Shown here piece after piece: positions 7,487 through 17,591 of a stretch of DNA of 64,000 bases; position 1 is the stretch's first letter; each line of letters opens with the position of its first letter. This DNA comes from Trueperaceae bacterium (GTDB taxonomy: Bacteria; Deinococcota; Deinococci; Deinococcales; Trueperaceae): NCBI GenBank assembly GCA_023954415.1, contig JAMLIB010000003.1, positions 1-64,000 of the forward strand, read 5' to 3'. The translations under genes were made by a program, and so were the position numbers. The notes beneath the pieces were generated by a model. It was not told the origin of the DNA. It saw only the letters and a program-made list of their open reading frames with translations, and ran no database searches.

Positions 7487-9913
7487 CTACTCCCGACCCT
7501 TCACGTACCGATCGAACCACTCGAGTTCCTCCGCAGCGACGTGCAGGACCGACTCGTATGCGTGGAGGTAGTGGTTCTCATACGGCAGCAGGATCAGCTT
7601 GGACGTCTTCCCAAGGCCGCGCAGCGCGTGGAACATGGCGAGCGATTGGGTCGGCTTGCTAGTCTGGCTGTCGTCCGATTGGCCGTGGACCATGAGCAGC
7701 GGAGCGGTGATCTTGTCGGCGTGGAAGAGCGGGGACACCCCAACGTACGTGTCGGGTGCCTCCCAGAGGCTGCGACGCTCACGCTGGAAACCCCATGGGC
7801 TCAAGGTCCTGTTGTATGCGCAACTATGCGCGATCCCGGCAGCGAACAGGTCGCAATGGGCCAGCAGGTTGGCGGTCGAGAACCCACCGTAGCTATGGCC
7901 GATCATCCCGACGCGCCCTGGATCTACGATCCCCCGTTCATCTAGGTGCCCGATCGCGGCCGCCGCGGAAGCGACGAGCTGCTCGAGGTACGTGTCGTTG
8001 CGCGTCCTACTGTTGCCCACGACCGGCATCTCGGCCATGTCGAGGACGGCGTAGCCCTGAGTCGCGAACAGCTGTGGCGCCGCCGCGCGGCGCGGCAGGC
8101 TCGGGAAGAAGTTGAAGCTGCGCGGGGCGATGCGCACCTGAGAGGCGATCTCTGCCTGCACGTAATCGGTCGGATAGGCCCAGATCACCAGGGGCAGTCG
8201 CGCGCCGGGCTGGAACCCCTCGGGCAGGTAGAGGATGCCAGAGAGCCGGACCCCGTCACCGCGGAGGTATCGGACCATCTGCCTGCTGATCGTCCGGAGC
8301 CGCGGTGCTGGAGCCGGTGACTGGGTCAACCGGCGGGGCAGCGGGCCTGCCCCGCCGACCACGTAATAGTCTGGCGGCTCGTCGGGGCTCTCGCGGCTGA
8401 TGACGAGCTCGTGAGCGTGCGGTGACGGCATGCCGATGGGCTGGTCGTGATGGTCGGGGCTCGATTGGAACAGCCTCTCGCGCTCGAGCGTGTCCGGGTT
8501 GAAACGGTCCAGGAAGGGGCGGTCGCCTTCGTCAGAACCTCCGGGGCCGGTGAGGTAAAGCCAACCTTCGTCTTGACGAACGACGAGCTCACCCCTGCTG
8601 GTCAGGGTGGTGACCGGCGTTCCGGGATGACCGTAACGGTCGACCTGGCTGTAGCTGAAGACCTTGGACGGGGCCCCTCGGGGGAGGTCGACGAGTAGGA
8701 CGTCTATCCACTCGTTCTCGCTGTCGAACTCGTACACGAGTGCGAAGCGAGGATCGGCGAGCCACCTGATCTCCTGGGCAGTCTGCCCCAGGCGCATCAG
8801 CACTGTGGGCGGCCCATCGAACGGTGCGGTCAGCGAGAGGACCCTGTCACGGTACTGCGTACCTTCAGCCGTCATGGCGGCGCCCTTCTCGGCAGCCTCG
8901 GCCCAGACCAAGGTCGCGTCTTCGTGAGCCTGCCACTGAACCAGGCGCGGCCGGGGCGCGTTCTTCAGGCTGTCGGGCGCTGTGTCCGTTGGCAGGCGAT
9001 CGGCGACCACGTGCGCTAGCGAGCCGTCCCTGTGCCAGACCTCGATCGAAGTGCCGAACCCCCTGTAAGGCACCCAGTAGGAGTAGGGGCGTGTCACGCG
9101 GTGGACGAGGACGTAGCGGCCATCCGGGGAGACGGCGGGCGGTTCGCAGTAAAGGCCCGGTGGGCCCAGGGGGCGCCGCTCACCGGAGAGGACGTCTATC
9201 TCGACGAGCTGCGAACTACAGTAGTGCTCGAATAGCTGCTCGTCGTACGGCGAGGTGTTGAGGTCCTCCCACCGATGCTCCCTGGAGAAGCGGCCAACGG
9301 TGACCATCTCGATCGGACCGGTCGGGACGGTAGCCCGCTGGGGTGCTGGCCCCCGGCCCTCGGGGATGACGTGCACAAGCACCCCCTTCGAGTCAGGCGT
9401 CCAAGAGGCGTTCAGCACATGCTCCGTCTGGCGGTAGCCGGGGCTCAAGGTCGCGTTGACGACCGGGCCGGTCAGGTCGCGCACCTCCCCTGTGCCGGTG
9501 TCGGCCACCCAAAGCTCGACTCCGCTCGCGGCATAGCGCGGGAAGGCGACCTTGCTGCCGTCGTGCGCCCAGATCGGCAGCCCGAGCCGCGCGCGCTCGT
9601 CGAGGCGCAGCGTGACGGTCTTCCCGGTGAGCACGTCCACGACCTGAGGCCGGCGGTAAAAGCGGGTCTTCACCTGACTGTTGTCGTGAGCGAAGATCCG
9701 CATACCTGCTACCGAGACGGTCGGCTGAGCCAGGTACGCGAGGTCGAACAGGTCTTCGAGTTCGGCGGTGAGCACGAGCCTGCCGTCCGGGCTGGCGAAC
9801 CCGGCCCGCGGCTGCGGCGCGGTGACGAGTTGGGCGACGGCGGCAGGAGGAAGGCGGTAGCTTCGGCCCTCTTCTGGAATCGCCGCGGCCGGGATGGCGT
9901 CATGCGAGGTCAT
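7487..9913 (-). CDS. S9D-type prolyl oligopeptidase-family serine peptidase
   Basis: An 808-residue protein with an N-terminal beta-propeller (repeats such as ASPDGRLVLTAE and VSPDGRYVLVHRV) and a C-terminal alpha/beta hydrolase domain. The nucleophile is Ser674 in IGHSYGGFSTANLLAH, the acid is in HGQSDDSQ near 747 and the base in LPYENHYLHAYE near 781. The Ser region and the NRTLSPWGFQ and RRSLWEA blocks resemble glutamyl endopeptidases of the chloroplast/cyanobacterial S9D group. No export signal is seen, so a cytoplasmic role is likely. The start is the ATG at 9913 behind AGGGAG; the frame stays open upstream to 10168, but that part is Arg/Pro-rich and not protein-like. Confidence 0.88.
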   Translation of the reverse strand: MTSHDAIPAAAIPEEGRSYRLPPAAVAQLVTAPQPRAGFASPDGRLVLTAELEDLFDLAYLAQPTVSVAGMRIFAHDNSQVKTRFYRRPQVVDVLTGKTVTLRLDERARLGLPIWAHDGSKVAFPRYAASGVELWVADTGTGEVRDLTGPVVNATLSPGYRQTEHVLNASWTPDSKGVLVHVIPEGRGPAPQRATVPTGPIEMVTVGRFSREHRWEDLNTSPYDEQLFEHYCSSQLVEIDVLSGERRPLGPPGLYCEPPAVSPDGRYVLVHRVTRPYSYWVPYRGFGTSIEVWHRDGSLAHVVADRLPTDTAPDSLKNAPRPRLVQWQAHEDATLVWAEAAEKGAAMTAEGTQYRDRVLSLTAPFDGPPTVLMRLGQTAQEIRWLADPRFALVYEFDSENEWIDVLLVDLPRGAPSKVFSYSQVDRYGHPGTPVTTLTSRGELVVRQDEGWLYLTGPGGSDEGDRPFLDRFNPDTLERERLFQSSPDHHDQPIGMPSPHAHELVISRESPDEPPDYYVVGGAGPLPRRLTQSPAPAPRLRTISRQMVRYLRGDGVRLSGILYLPEGFQPGARLPLVIWAYPTDYVQAEIASQVRIAPRSFNFFPSLPRRAAAPQLFATQGYAVLDMAEMPVVGNSRTRNDTYLEQLVASAAAAIGHLDERGIVDPGRVGMIGHSYGGFSTANLLAHCDLFAAGIAHSCAYNRTLSPWGFQRERRSLWEAPDTYVGVSPLFHADKITAPLLMVHGQSDDSQTSKPTQSLAMFHALRGLGKTSKLILLPYENHYLHAYESVLHVAAEELEWFDRYVKGRE

Positions 9914-10216
9914 ACGAAGGCTCCCTGGGGAAGGCGGCAACACCCTCGGAGGCACGATACCTGACCGCCGCCCTGCACGTGACCGTCGCGACCGGCGCCA
10001 CCGAGGACGTCGCACGGAGGGGCGGGGCGGCAAGCCCTGCCGGACCCGTGGCGGGATCGGTAGCGAAACGCAGGCGCCAGAACTGAGGATCGACACCGCG
10101 CTTCCCCGGGTTCTCAGCCTTACTACCAGGCACGGGAGTGCGGGCCGAACGGCCTGAACCACTGTCATGGTTAGCCAGCCTGTATTACGCAGGCTGCGAA
10201 CGTAGACTAGGTCCTC
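9914..10216. promoter_or_regulatory. 303-bp divergent intergenic region with a dyad and -10 box
   Basis: It separates the S9 peptidase (minus) and amidase (plus) genes. A perfect dyad CAGCCTG-N7-CAGGCTG lies at 10176-10196. TAGACT (10203-10208) follows it, 8 bases before the amidase ATG, which fits the leaderless promoters of this genome. The dyad would cover the space between -10 and -35. No other gene is seen here. Confidence 0.4.
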
Positions 10217-11803
<1,587 letters not shown>

Positions 11804-11855
11804 ACCACGGAAGGCTGCCGCCGGATGGCGGTCCGCAAGCGCGCCCGCGCCGAGC

Positions 11856-12905
11856 TCAGCCGCCCCAGACGGTACTGAAGACGCGCAGCCAGTTCCCGCC
11901 GAGGATCTTCCCGACCGCCTCGCCGTCGTAGCCGCGGCCGCCCAACGCGGCGACGAGCGCCGGCAGGTCGCCGTAGTCGTCGAACCCCTTGACCTGCCGC
12001 AGCTTCGAGCGGGGAGAGCTCTCGATCGCGTCGCCGTACTCGGTGCCGCCTAGCGCCTTCCCGCGCACGTGCTCGCCGTCGGGGTAAGTGCCGATGCTCA
12101 TGTCCGTGCCGATGCCGACGTGATCGATCCCGATCAGGTCGACCAGGTAGTCGATGGCGTCCAGGTACCGCTCCACCGTCGGGCGAGTTCGTGAGCCCGG
12201 CTCGTAGTTGAGTGGCCCCCAGTTGGTCGGGGCGACGAGGCCGCCCGTCCTGGCGGCGCCCTTGATCTGCTCGTCCGTGATGTTGCGGGGGTTTTCTACG
12301 AGCGAGCGCGGGTTGGAATGGGAGAAGACCACGGGCTTCTCGCTCGCCTCGATGATGTCCAGCGAGCTCCGCTCCCCTACGTGCGTGAGGTCGATGACGA
12401 TCCCTAGACGGTTGCACTCCCTGACCCAGTCGCGGCCGAACCTGGTCAGCCCGGAGTTGGCCGGCTCCAGGCAACCGTCCGCGATGGCGTTGCGGTTGTT
12501 GTAGGTCGGCAGCATCATCCGCAGCCCGAGCGTATGGAACAGGGGCAGGCGGTCGAGGTTGGCCGCCAGGAAGTCGCCCCCTTGGGCTGTGAGCACCAGG
12601 GTCGTCCGCCCGTCCGCCTTGGCGTCCACGATGTCCTGCGCCTGGAGCGCCAGGGCGATGGTGTTGTGCCGCCTCGCCGCGCTTTGCCACGTGGCCATGG
12701 CGTCGAACGCGCGGCCGGCGTCATCGCGCGGATCGAACGCCGTGACGCACCAGGCCGCCACCCCGTACTCGTGCAGCGAACCCAGGTCGGCGTCTTCCCA
12801 GATCTGTACGCAGGAGTCGATGAAGAGCTGGTCTAGCTGGACCTTGCGGTGTACGCCCTTGGCGAGCGGGTTGGGTGGGTAGCTGTCGTAGCGGGTTCCC
12901 TGCAT
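11856..12905 (-). CDS. M19 dipeptidase-like protein with a degenerate metal site
   Basis: A 349-residue TIM-barrel protein of the peptidase M19 (renal/membrane dipeptidase) family, with DGCLEP, NRLGIVIDLTHVG, VFSHSNPRSL, NPRNITDEQI and DHVGIGTDMS. The N-terminal DGHxD ligand motif reads DSCVQIW, and the bridging Glu of EGGDxL is Gln (AQGGDFL). Only the two later His and the Asp remain, so a normal di-zinc centre cannot form. Activity on ordinary dipeptides is doubtful. The start follows AGGAGG. It is second of two M19-like genes in one operon and a close relative of the protein at 49176-50243. Confidence 0.85.
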   Translation of the reverse strand: MQGTRYDSYPPNPLAKGVHRKVQLDQLFIDSCVQIWEDADLGSLHEYGVAAWCVTAFDPRDDAGRAFDAMATWQSAARRHNTIALALQAQDIVDAKADGRTTLVLTAQGGDFLAANLDRLPLFHTLGLRMMLPTYNNRNAIADGCLEPANSGLTRFGRDWVRECNRLGIVIDLTHVGERSSLDIIEASEKPVVFSHSNPRSLVENPRNITDEQIKGAARTGGLVAPTNWGPLNYEPGSRTRPTVERYLDAIDYLVDLIGIDHVGIGTDMSIGTYPDGEHVRGKALGGTEYGDAIESSPRSKLRQVKGFDDYGDLPALVAALGGRGYDGEAVGKILGGNWLRVFSTVWGG

Positions 12906-12931
12906 CGTTGACCTCCTGATGACGGTGGGGT

Positions 12932-13918
12932 TTACTTCCAGGTTCGCGTATACAGGTCCAGCATGTTCCCGCCCAGGGCCCCGGCCACATCCGGCTCGCT
13001 CCAGCCTCGCCGGCGCAGCGCTTCCGCCAGCTTCGGGAAAGCGCTGATCGGCATGGGATAGCGGTGCTTGATGTTCGGCCCGAACTTGTCGACGAAGGCG
13101 CCCGTCACGCTGCCGTAGGCGGCGTTGATCTCCTGGAAGTGGGCGAGGATGTTGGCCATGTTGTGGCTGATCGGCCCGTCGGTGGCGATTCCGACGTGCT
13201 TGGGTCCGACGAGGTCGGCGATGTAGCTCACGTGATCCGCGACGGTCTCGATGGACGGCGGCTCGTCGGAGCCGGTCCAACTGATGGGCCCCCAGCCGCA
13301 GGCGCCTATCACGCCCCCGAGCGCGGCGCAGGCCTCGATCTGTTCGTCGCTGATGTTGCGAGGGTTGTCGGCCAGCGCCCGCGCGTTGGAATGGGAGAAC
13401 GTGACGGGGGCACGACTCGCTTCCATAGCCTCCATGCTCGTCCTAGCGCCGACGTGCGTGAGGTCTACGAGGATGCCCGTGCGGTTCAGCTCCGCGATCA
13501 GCTCCCGGCCGAAGGCCGTCAGACCCGTGTCGTCGGCGACCAGGCACCCGCAGCCGACGTCGTTCACCTCGTTGTACGTGATCTGGACCACCCGCACGCC
13601 GAGCTCGTGGAAGCGGCCGACGAGCGATAGATCTCGCCCGATGGGTAGCGCGTTCTGGAAGTGGAAGACGATCCCTACCCGCCCTTCCTCGTGGGCGGTG
13701 CGGATCTCATCGACTGTGCCGACGACGCAGAGCTTCTTCGGATCGGCGGCCACGATCTCCTTCGCCGCCTGGATCTGCCGGCTGGCGGCGGCCGCGTCCT
13801 CGGTGGCCGAGGCGACGGTGAGCTGCAGGACCGTCAGGCCGGACGCTTCGAGCTTGTCGTTGTAGCCATCGAACTCCCAAGCGCAGTTGTCGATGGCGAT
13901 GAAGGGTAGCTGAGACAT
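12932..13918 (-). CDS. Second M19 dipeptidase-like protein
   Basis: A 328-residue M19 relative, more divergent than its neighbour. DLTHVG, FSHSNARAL, NPRNISDEQI and VGIATDG show the later His and Asp positions. The N-terminal ligand motif is replaced by AIDNCAWEFDG, and the bridging Glu region reads HFQNALPIG, so HxD and Glu are again missing. The ATG at 13918 has GGAGG upstream; an upstream extension to 13966 is open but lacks such a site. Only 26 bases separate it from the second M19-like gene. It is divergent from the GntR gene, which makes it a likely target of that regulator. Confidence 0.83.
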   Translation of the reverse strand: MSQLPFIAIDNCAWEFDGYNDKLEASGLTVLQLTVASATEDAAAASRQIQAAKEIVAADPKKLCVVGTVDEIRTAHEEGRVGIVFHFQNALPIGRDLSLVGRFHELGVRVVQITYNEVNDVGCGCLVADDTGLTAFGRELIAELNRTGILVDLTHVGARTSMEAMEASRAPVTFSHSNARALADNPRNISDEQIEACAALGGVIGACGWGPISWTGSDEPPSIETVADHVSYIADLVGPKHVGIATDGPISHNMANILAHFQEINAAYGSVTGAFVDKFGPNIKHRYPMPISAFPKLAEALRRRGWSEPDVAGALGGNMLDLYTRTWK

Positions 13919-13959
13919 GGGAACCTCCGACTGCTTCCGAGGGTCGGCCCTCGACAAAG

Positions 13960-14017
13960 TTGACACCGTCTCACCTGCTTAGTACACTCTAGCGCATCGG
14001 TAGGCATTGGAGCAATG
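13960..14017 (+). promoter_or_regulatory. Promoter and dyad before the cassette 2 GntR gene
   Basis: TTGACA (13960-13965), a 17-base spacer and TACACT (13983-13988) form a strong sigma-70-type promoter. A short dyad CATTG-GAG-CAATG (14005-14017) lies in the expected leader and touches the Shine-Dalgarno GAGGTG, a plausible autoregulatory site. Confidence 0.65.
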
Positions 14018-14024
14018 AGGTGCG

Positions 14025-15083
14025 TTGAACGAGTTCTGGACGCAGTTATTCGTGGATCGCGAGAGCCAGGTGCCGCCCGTCCGTCAGATATCCGATGCCA
14101 TTCGGCACGCTATCGCGACGAACCGTCTACAGGGGGGTGAGGCGCTTCTATCGGTTCGGCAGTTGGCGGCGCTCCTCGAGGTGACCCCCGCCACGGTCGG
14201 TCGAGCCTTCTCGCTGCTCCGCGCCGAGGGGTTGCTGCGCTCTAAGACCGGATCGGCCACGGTCGTCGCCGACATCACGAACGTGGACGGCGCGGCCCAA
14301 GAGAGAGCCAAGGCCGTGGCGCGCGGCATCGTCGACAGGGCCATCGACACCGTCGTCGGCATGGGTCTGAGCATCCGTCAGATCCGGGCCATAGCCGACA
14401 GGAAGCTCACGCAGTTGGAGGCGTCGCGTAACGTGATCTTCGTCGCCGGTGCTCGACCGGTCGTAGACAAGTACCACGGCATCGTCGAGGCCGCCGTCGG
14501 ACCGGCCGGCTACAGCGTTCACTCCTACACCGTCGCGGAGCTGTCCCACCCGGCCCCCGAGCAGTTGGCGATCCTGAACTCGGCGGTGCGGCTCATCTGC
14601 CTTCTGAGCTTCAAGCAGACCGTCGAGGCGACCCTGCGCTCCGCTGGGTTCAGCGTGCCGGTCTCCGTCCTGCTCACGGAGATCACGATCGGGACTTCCG
14701 CGAAGCTCGCGAGCCTCTCGTCGGACGAGACGGTCCTAGTGGTCGCCGAACCGGAGTACCGCAACTCTGCCGTGGGGTTGGTGCGTTACTACGTGCCCGA
14801 CGAGCGGATCGTAATCGCGACAGAGCTCGACAGGGAGTCCTTGTTGGCGTGCTTCGAGCGCGTCGACATCGTCGTCCACACCCTCGGCTGCAGCATGCTC
14901 ATCGGGCCGGCGGGTGAGGTTGGCAAGAAGGTCGTCCAACTGGAGTACTACCCGCGCGCCGACGCCATCGAGCGCATCGTCGCGACCCTCGGTGAGCCCG
15001 ATCTTCGTCAAGGCCTGACCGACCTTGCTCCCGGCAGTGCGGCCAAGGAAACGTCATCGATTCGGAATGTGGAGGTAAGTTGA
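14025..15083 (+). CDS. GntR-family regulator with an unrecognised C-terminal domain
   Basis: Residues about 14-80 are a GntR-type winged helix (SVRQLAALLEVTPATVGRAFSLLRAEGLL) followed by a short hinge. The remaining 260 residues match none of FadR, HutC, MocR or YtrA by eye. They look like an alternating alpha/beta ligand-binding fold with NVIFVAGARPVVDKY and TVLVVAEPEYRNS strands. The protein at 44193-45278 has the same architecture and a similar length. The start is TTG at 14025 with GAGGTG four bases upstream. The stop overlaps the SBP start (TGATG), so the regulator and the binding protein are translationally coupled. Confidence 0.85.
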   Translation: MNEFWTQLFVDRESQVPPVRQISDAIRHAIATNRLQGGEALLSVRQLAALLEVTPATVGRAFSLLRAEGLLRSKTGSATVVADITNVDGAAQERAKAVARGIVDRAIDTVVGMGLSIRQIRAIADRKLTQLEASRNVIFVAGARPVVDKYHGIVEAAVGPAGYSVHSYTVAELSHPAPEQLAILNSAVRLICLLSFKQTVEATLRSAGFSVPVSVLLTEITIGTSAKLASLSSDETVLVVAEPEYRNSAVGLVRYYVPDERIVIATELDRESLLACFERVDIVVHTLGCSMLIGPAGEVGKKVVQLEYYPRADAIERIVATLGEPDLRQGLTDLAPGSAAKETSSIRNVEVS

Positions 15084-16576
15084 TGTTGAACCGAATGAAG
15101 CTCGTCATCCTCGCGCTTGCCGCGGCCGTGGTGCTCATCGGCACCGCGGGTGCTCAGCGGCTCGTCATAGCCCAGGGCCAGGACATCGTCTGGCTCAACC
15201 CCATGAAGACGACGGCGCAAGTCAACCTCAACGCTTCCACGCAGATCGTCGAGACCCTCATGGACTACAGCTACGAGGCCGGGGCCGTCGTCCCGCTCCT
15301 GGCCACGAGCTGGGAGCGACTCGACGATCTGACCATGCGGGTCAGTCTCCGCCAAGGCGTCACCTTCACGAACGGCGAGCCTTTCAACGCCGAGGCTGCG
15401 GCGTTCAGCCTCACCCTCGCCGCCTCCGAGCCTGCGATGTCCGGCTCCCTGTCGTTGGTGGAGAGGGTCGATGTTGTCGACGAGTACACCATCGACGTAG
15501 TCACTTCGAAGCCCGACCCGCTCCTCGACATCTCCCTTTCCAGGGCGTCGTACATGGTGCCGCCCGCCTACTTCCAGGAAGTAGGGGCGGAGCAGTTCAA
15601 CGTAGCGCCCATCGGCACCGGCCCGTACGTGCTTCAAGAGCGCGTCCCGGGCGAGCGCGTCGTCCTCGGCAGCAACGCGGACTACTGGGGAGGGGCTCCG
15701 GAGATCGCGGAGGTCGAGTTCCGGCCGATCCAGGAGGACGGCGCTCGGCTCGCCGCCCTGCAGGCCGGTGAGGTGCAGATCGCCACGAACATGCCTCACG
15801 GGCTTTACGACCGGCTCGCCGCCTCGAACGGCGTGGCCGCCGTCACCGTTCACGGCGCCAGGACGATGTACCTGATCCTCGATTCGCGAGAAGGCAGCGT
15901 GCTCAAGGACGTCCGTTTGCGGCAGGCCATCAACTACGCGATCGACAAGGAAGCCTTGCTCGACGTCCTGTTCGCGGGGCGGGGCACGGTGCTGCAGGGG
16001 CAGATGGTTACCCCCGACTACAACGGCTTCAACGACGCCCTGTCCGCCTACCCGTACGACCCGGAGCGCGCGCGTGAACTCCTGGCCGCCGCGGGCTACC
16101 CGAACGGCCTCACGCTCGACTTCAAGTACCCGTTCGGGCGTTACGCCGGCGACCGGGAGACGTCCGAGGCCGTGGCGGGGATGCTCGAGGAAGTCGGTAT
16201 CAAGACCAACCAGATCGTCCTGGAGGGCGGCGAGTTCCTGAGCCAGCTCACGACACTGCAGCTGACGCCGATGGCCTTCGTCGGGTACGCCACCGCTCCG
16301 GACGCGATCTACCAGTACAACATCAACATCACTGGCGAGCGCTACGCCTACTACAGCAACCCGGACTACGATGCCCTCGTGAACGCAGCGGCCACCGAGA
16401 TGGATCCCGCCAAGCGTCTTGACCTCCTCAAGCAGATCGGTCAGCTCGGCTACGACGACCCGCCGTACGCCTACCTGTTCGCGCCCGACGACCTCTACGG
16501 GGTGTCCGACCGCGTCGGCGGTTGGGTCCCGAGACCCGACCAGGGCATCGACCTAGCCGGCGTGACCCTCGACTGA
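15083..16576 (+). CDS. ABC transporter substrate-binding protein, family 5
   Basis: A 497-residue periplasmic binding protein of the DppA/OppA family. It has a short basic N-terminus, a hydrophobic core and a TAGA-Q cleavage site near residue 22. LLATSWERLDDLTMRVSLRQGV, FTNGEPF and LRQAINYAIDKEAL are family blocks. The ATG at 15083 has GGAGGT six bases upstream and overlaps the GntR stop codon by one base. It is related in sequence to the cassette 4 SBP (both have the LRQGVTFTNGEPF type block). The solute is unknown. A strong hairpin follows the stop codon. Confidence 0.92.
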   Translation: MLNRMKLVILALAAAVVLIGTAGAQRLVIAQGQDIVWLNPMKTTAQVNLNASTQIVETLMDYSYEAGAVVPLLATSWERLDDLTMRVSLRQGVTFTNGEPFNAEAAAFSLTLAASEPAMSGSLSLVERVDVVDEYTIDVVTSKPDPLLDISLSRASYMVPPAYFQEVGAEQFNVAPIGTGPYVLQERVPGERVVLGSNADYWGGAPEIAEVEFRPIQEDGARLAALQAGEVQIATNMPHGLYDRLAASNGVAAVTVHGARTMYLILDSREGSVLKDVRLRQAINYAIDKEALLDVLFAGRGTVLQGQMVTPDYNGFNDALSAYPYDPERARELLAAAGYPNGLTLDFKYPFGRYAGDRETSEAVAGMLEEVGIKTNQIVLEGGEFLSQLTTLQLTPMAFVGYATAPDAIYQYNINITGERYAYYSNPDYDALVNAAATEMDPAKRLDLLKQIGQLGYDDPPYAYLFAPDDLYGVSDRVGGWVPRPDQGIDLAGVTLD

Positions 16577-16589
16577 ACGAACGCCGTTC

Positions 16590-16626
16590 GCCGGGGGCCT
16601 GACCGCAGGTCGGTCAGGCCCCCGGC
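16590..16626 (+). terminator. Hairpin after the cassette 2 SBP gene
   Basis: A perfect 15-bp stem, 16590-16604 with 16612-16626, has a 7-base loop and is followed by GTTCAATTAGTT. It sits between the SBP and permease genes of one operon, so partial termination or 3'-end protection is more likely than a full stop. Confidence 0.75.
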
Positions 16627-16673
16627 GTTCAATTAGTTGACCAGTTCCCGAAGCGTCATCAGAAAATGATCGA

Positions 16674-17591
16674 GTGAGCGTCTACCTCATCCGCAGGGCA
16701 GTGAACACCTTGGTGGTGCTGGTCGGCGTGGCGACCTTGGCGTTCTTCCTGGTGCGCCTCACGGGTGACCCGGTGACCCTGCTGCTGCCCCTCAACGCAA
16801 CGCCCGAGGCCATCGCCAAGCTGCGTTCGACGCTCGGCCTCGACCAGCCACTATGGGTACAGTACCTGCGTTACTTGGAGTCGATCGTCAAGGGCGACTT
16901 CGGGAACTCGATGCGCTTCAGCCTCCCGGCATTCGACCTGTTCAAGGCCCGCTTCCCGGCGACCCTGGAGCTCGTCGGCATCGCGACCGCGGTCGCGGTC
17001 CTGCTCGGCATCCCGTTCGGCGTGGTCGCCGCGGCGTCGAGGGGGAGCGTGCTCGACGCGCTCCTGATGGGCCTGGCTGCGCTCGCCCAAGCCGTCCCAG
17101 GGTTCTACCTCGGCCTCATGCTCATGCTCCTGTTCTCGGTCGAGCTGGGATGGCTGCCGACGGGCGGGCGGGGGAGCTGGCAGCAGCTCGTCATGCCGGT
17201 GGCCGTGCTGAGCAGCTTCCTGATAGCGCTGCTGGCGCGCATGACCCGGTCGGCCTGCTTGGAGGTGGCGGGCCAGGACTTCATACGGACCGGCCGTGCG
17301 AAGGGGATCGGCGAAGCACGGCTGCTCCTCAAGCACGTGCTCAAGAACGCGTTGATCCCGATCATCACGCTGATCGGCCTGCAGGTGGGGACCCTCTTCA
17401 GCGGGGCCGTGGTCACGGAGACCATCTTCAGCTGGCCCGGGATCGCTCGCCTGGCTCTCGACGGCATCTACAGCCGCGACTACCCCATCGTGCAGGTCGT
17501 GGTGGTGATGAGCGCCTCCATCTTCGTGTTCATCAACTTGCTAGTTGACATCATCTACATCGCGGTCGACCCGAGGATCAAGTATGGGTAG
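16674..17591 (+). CDS. Peptide ABC transporter permease, DppB type
   Basis: A 305-residue permease with the DppB N-terminus (YLIRRAVNTLVVLVG), the RLTGDPV motif, LGLDQPL, the FIRTGRAKGIG EAA-type loop and the C-terminal DIIYIAVDPRIKYG. Six hydrophobic helices are evident. The start is GTG at 16674, and no convincing Shine-Dalgarno precedes it. Its 3' end overlaps the DppC gene by 8 bases, which implies coupled translation of the two permease subunits. No ATP-binding subunit is encoded nearby. Confidence 0.92.
   Translation: MSVYLIRRAVNTLVVLVGVATLAFFLVRLTGDPVTLLLPLNATPEAIAKLRSTLGLDQPLWVQYLRYLESIVKGDFGNSMRFSLPAFDLFKARFPATLELVGIATAVAVLLGIPFGVVAAASRGSVLDALLMGLAALAQAVPGFYLGLMLMLLFSVELGWLPTGGRGSWQQLVMPVAVLSSFLIALLARMTRSACLEVAGQDFIRTGRAKGIGEARLLLKHVLKNALIPIITLIGLQVGTLFSGAVVTETIFSWPGIARLALDGIYSRDYPIVQVVVVMSASIFVFINLLVDIIYIAVDPRIKYG

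Noticed and set aside
9914-10168. N-terminal extension of the S9 peptidase
   Set aside because: Composition is Arg/Pro-rich and not family-like; the ATG at 9913 has a good AGGGAG site.
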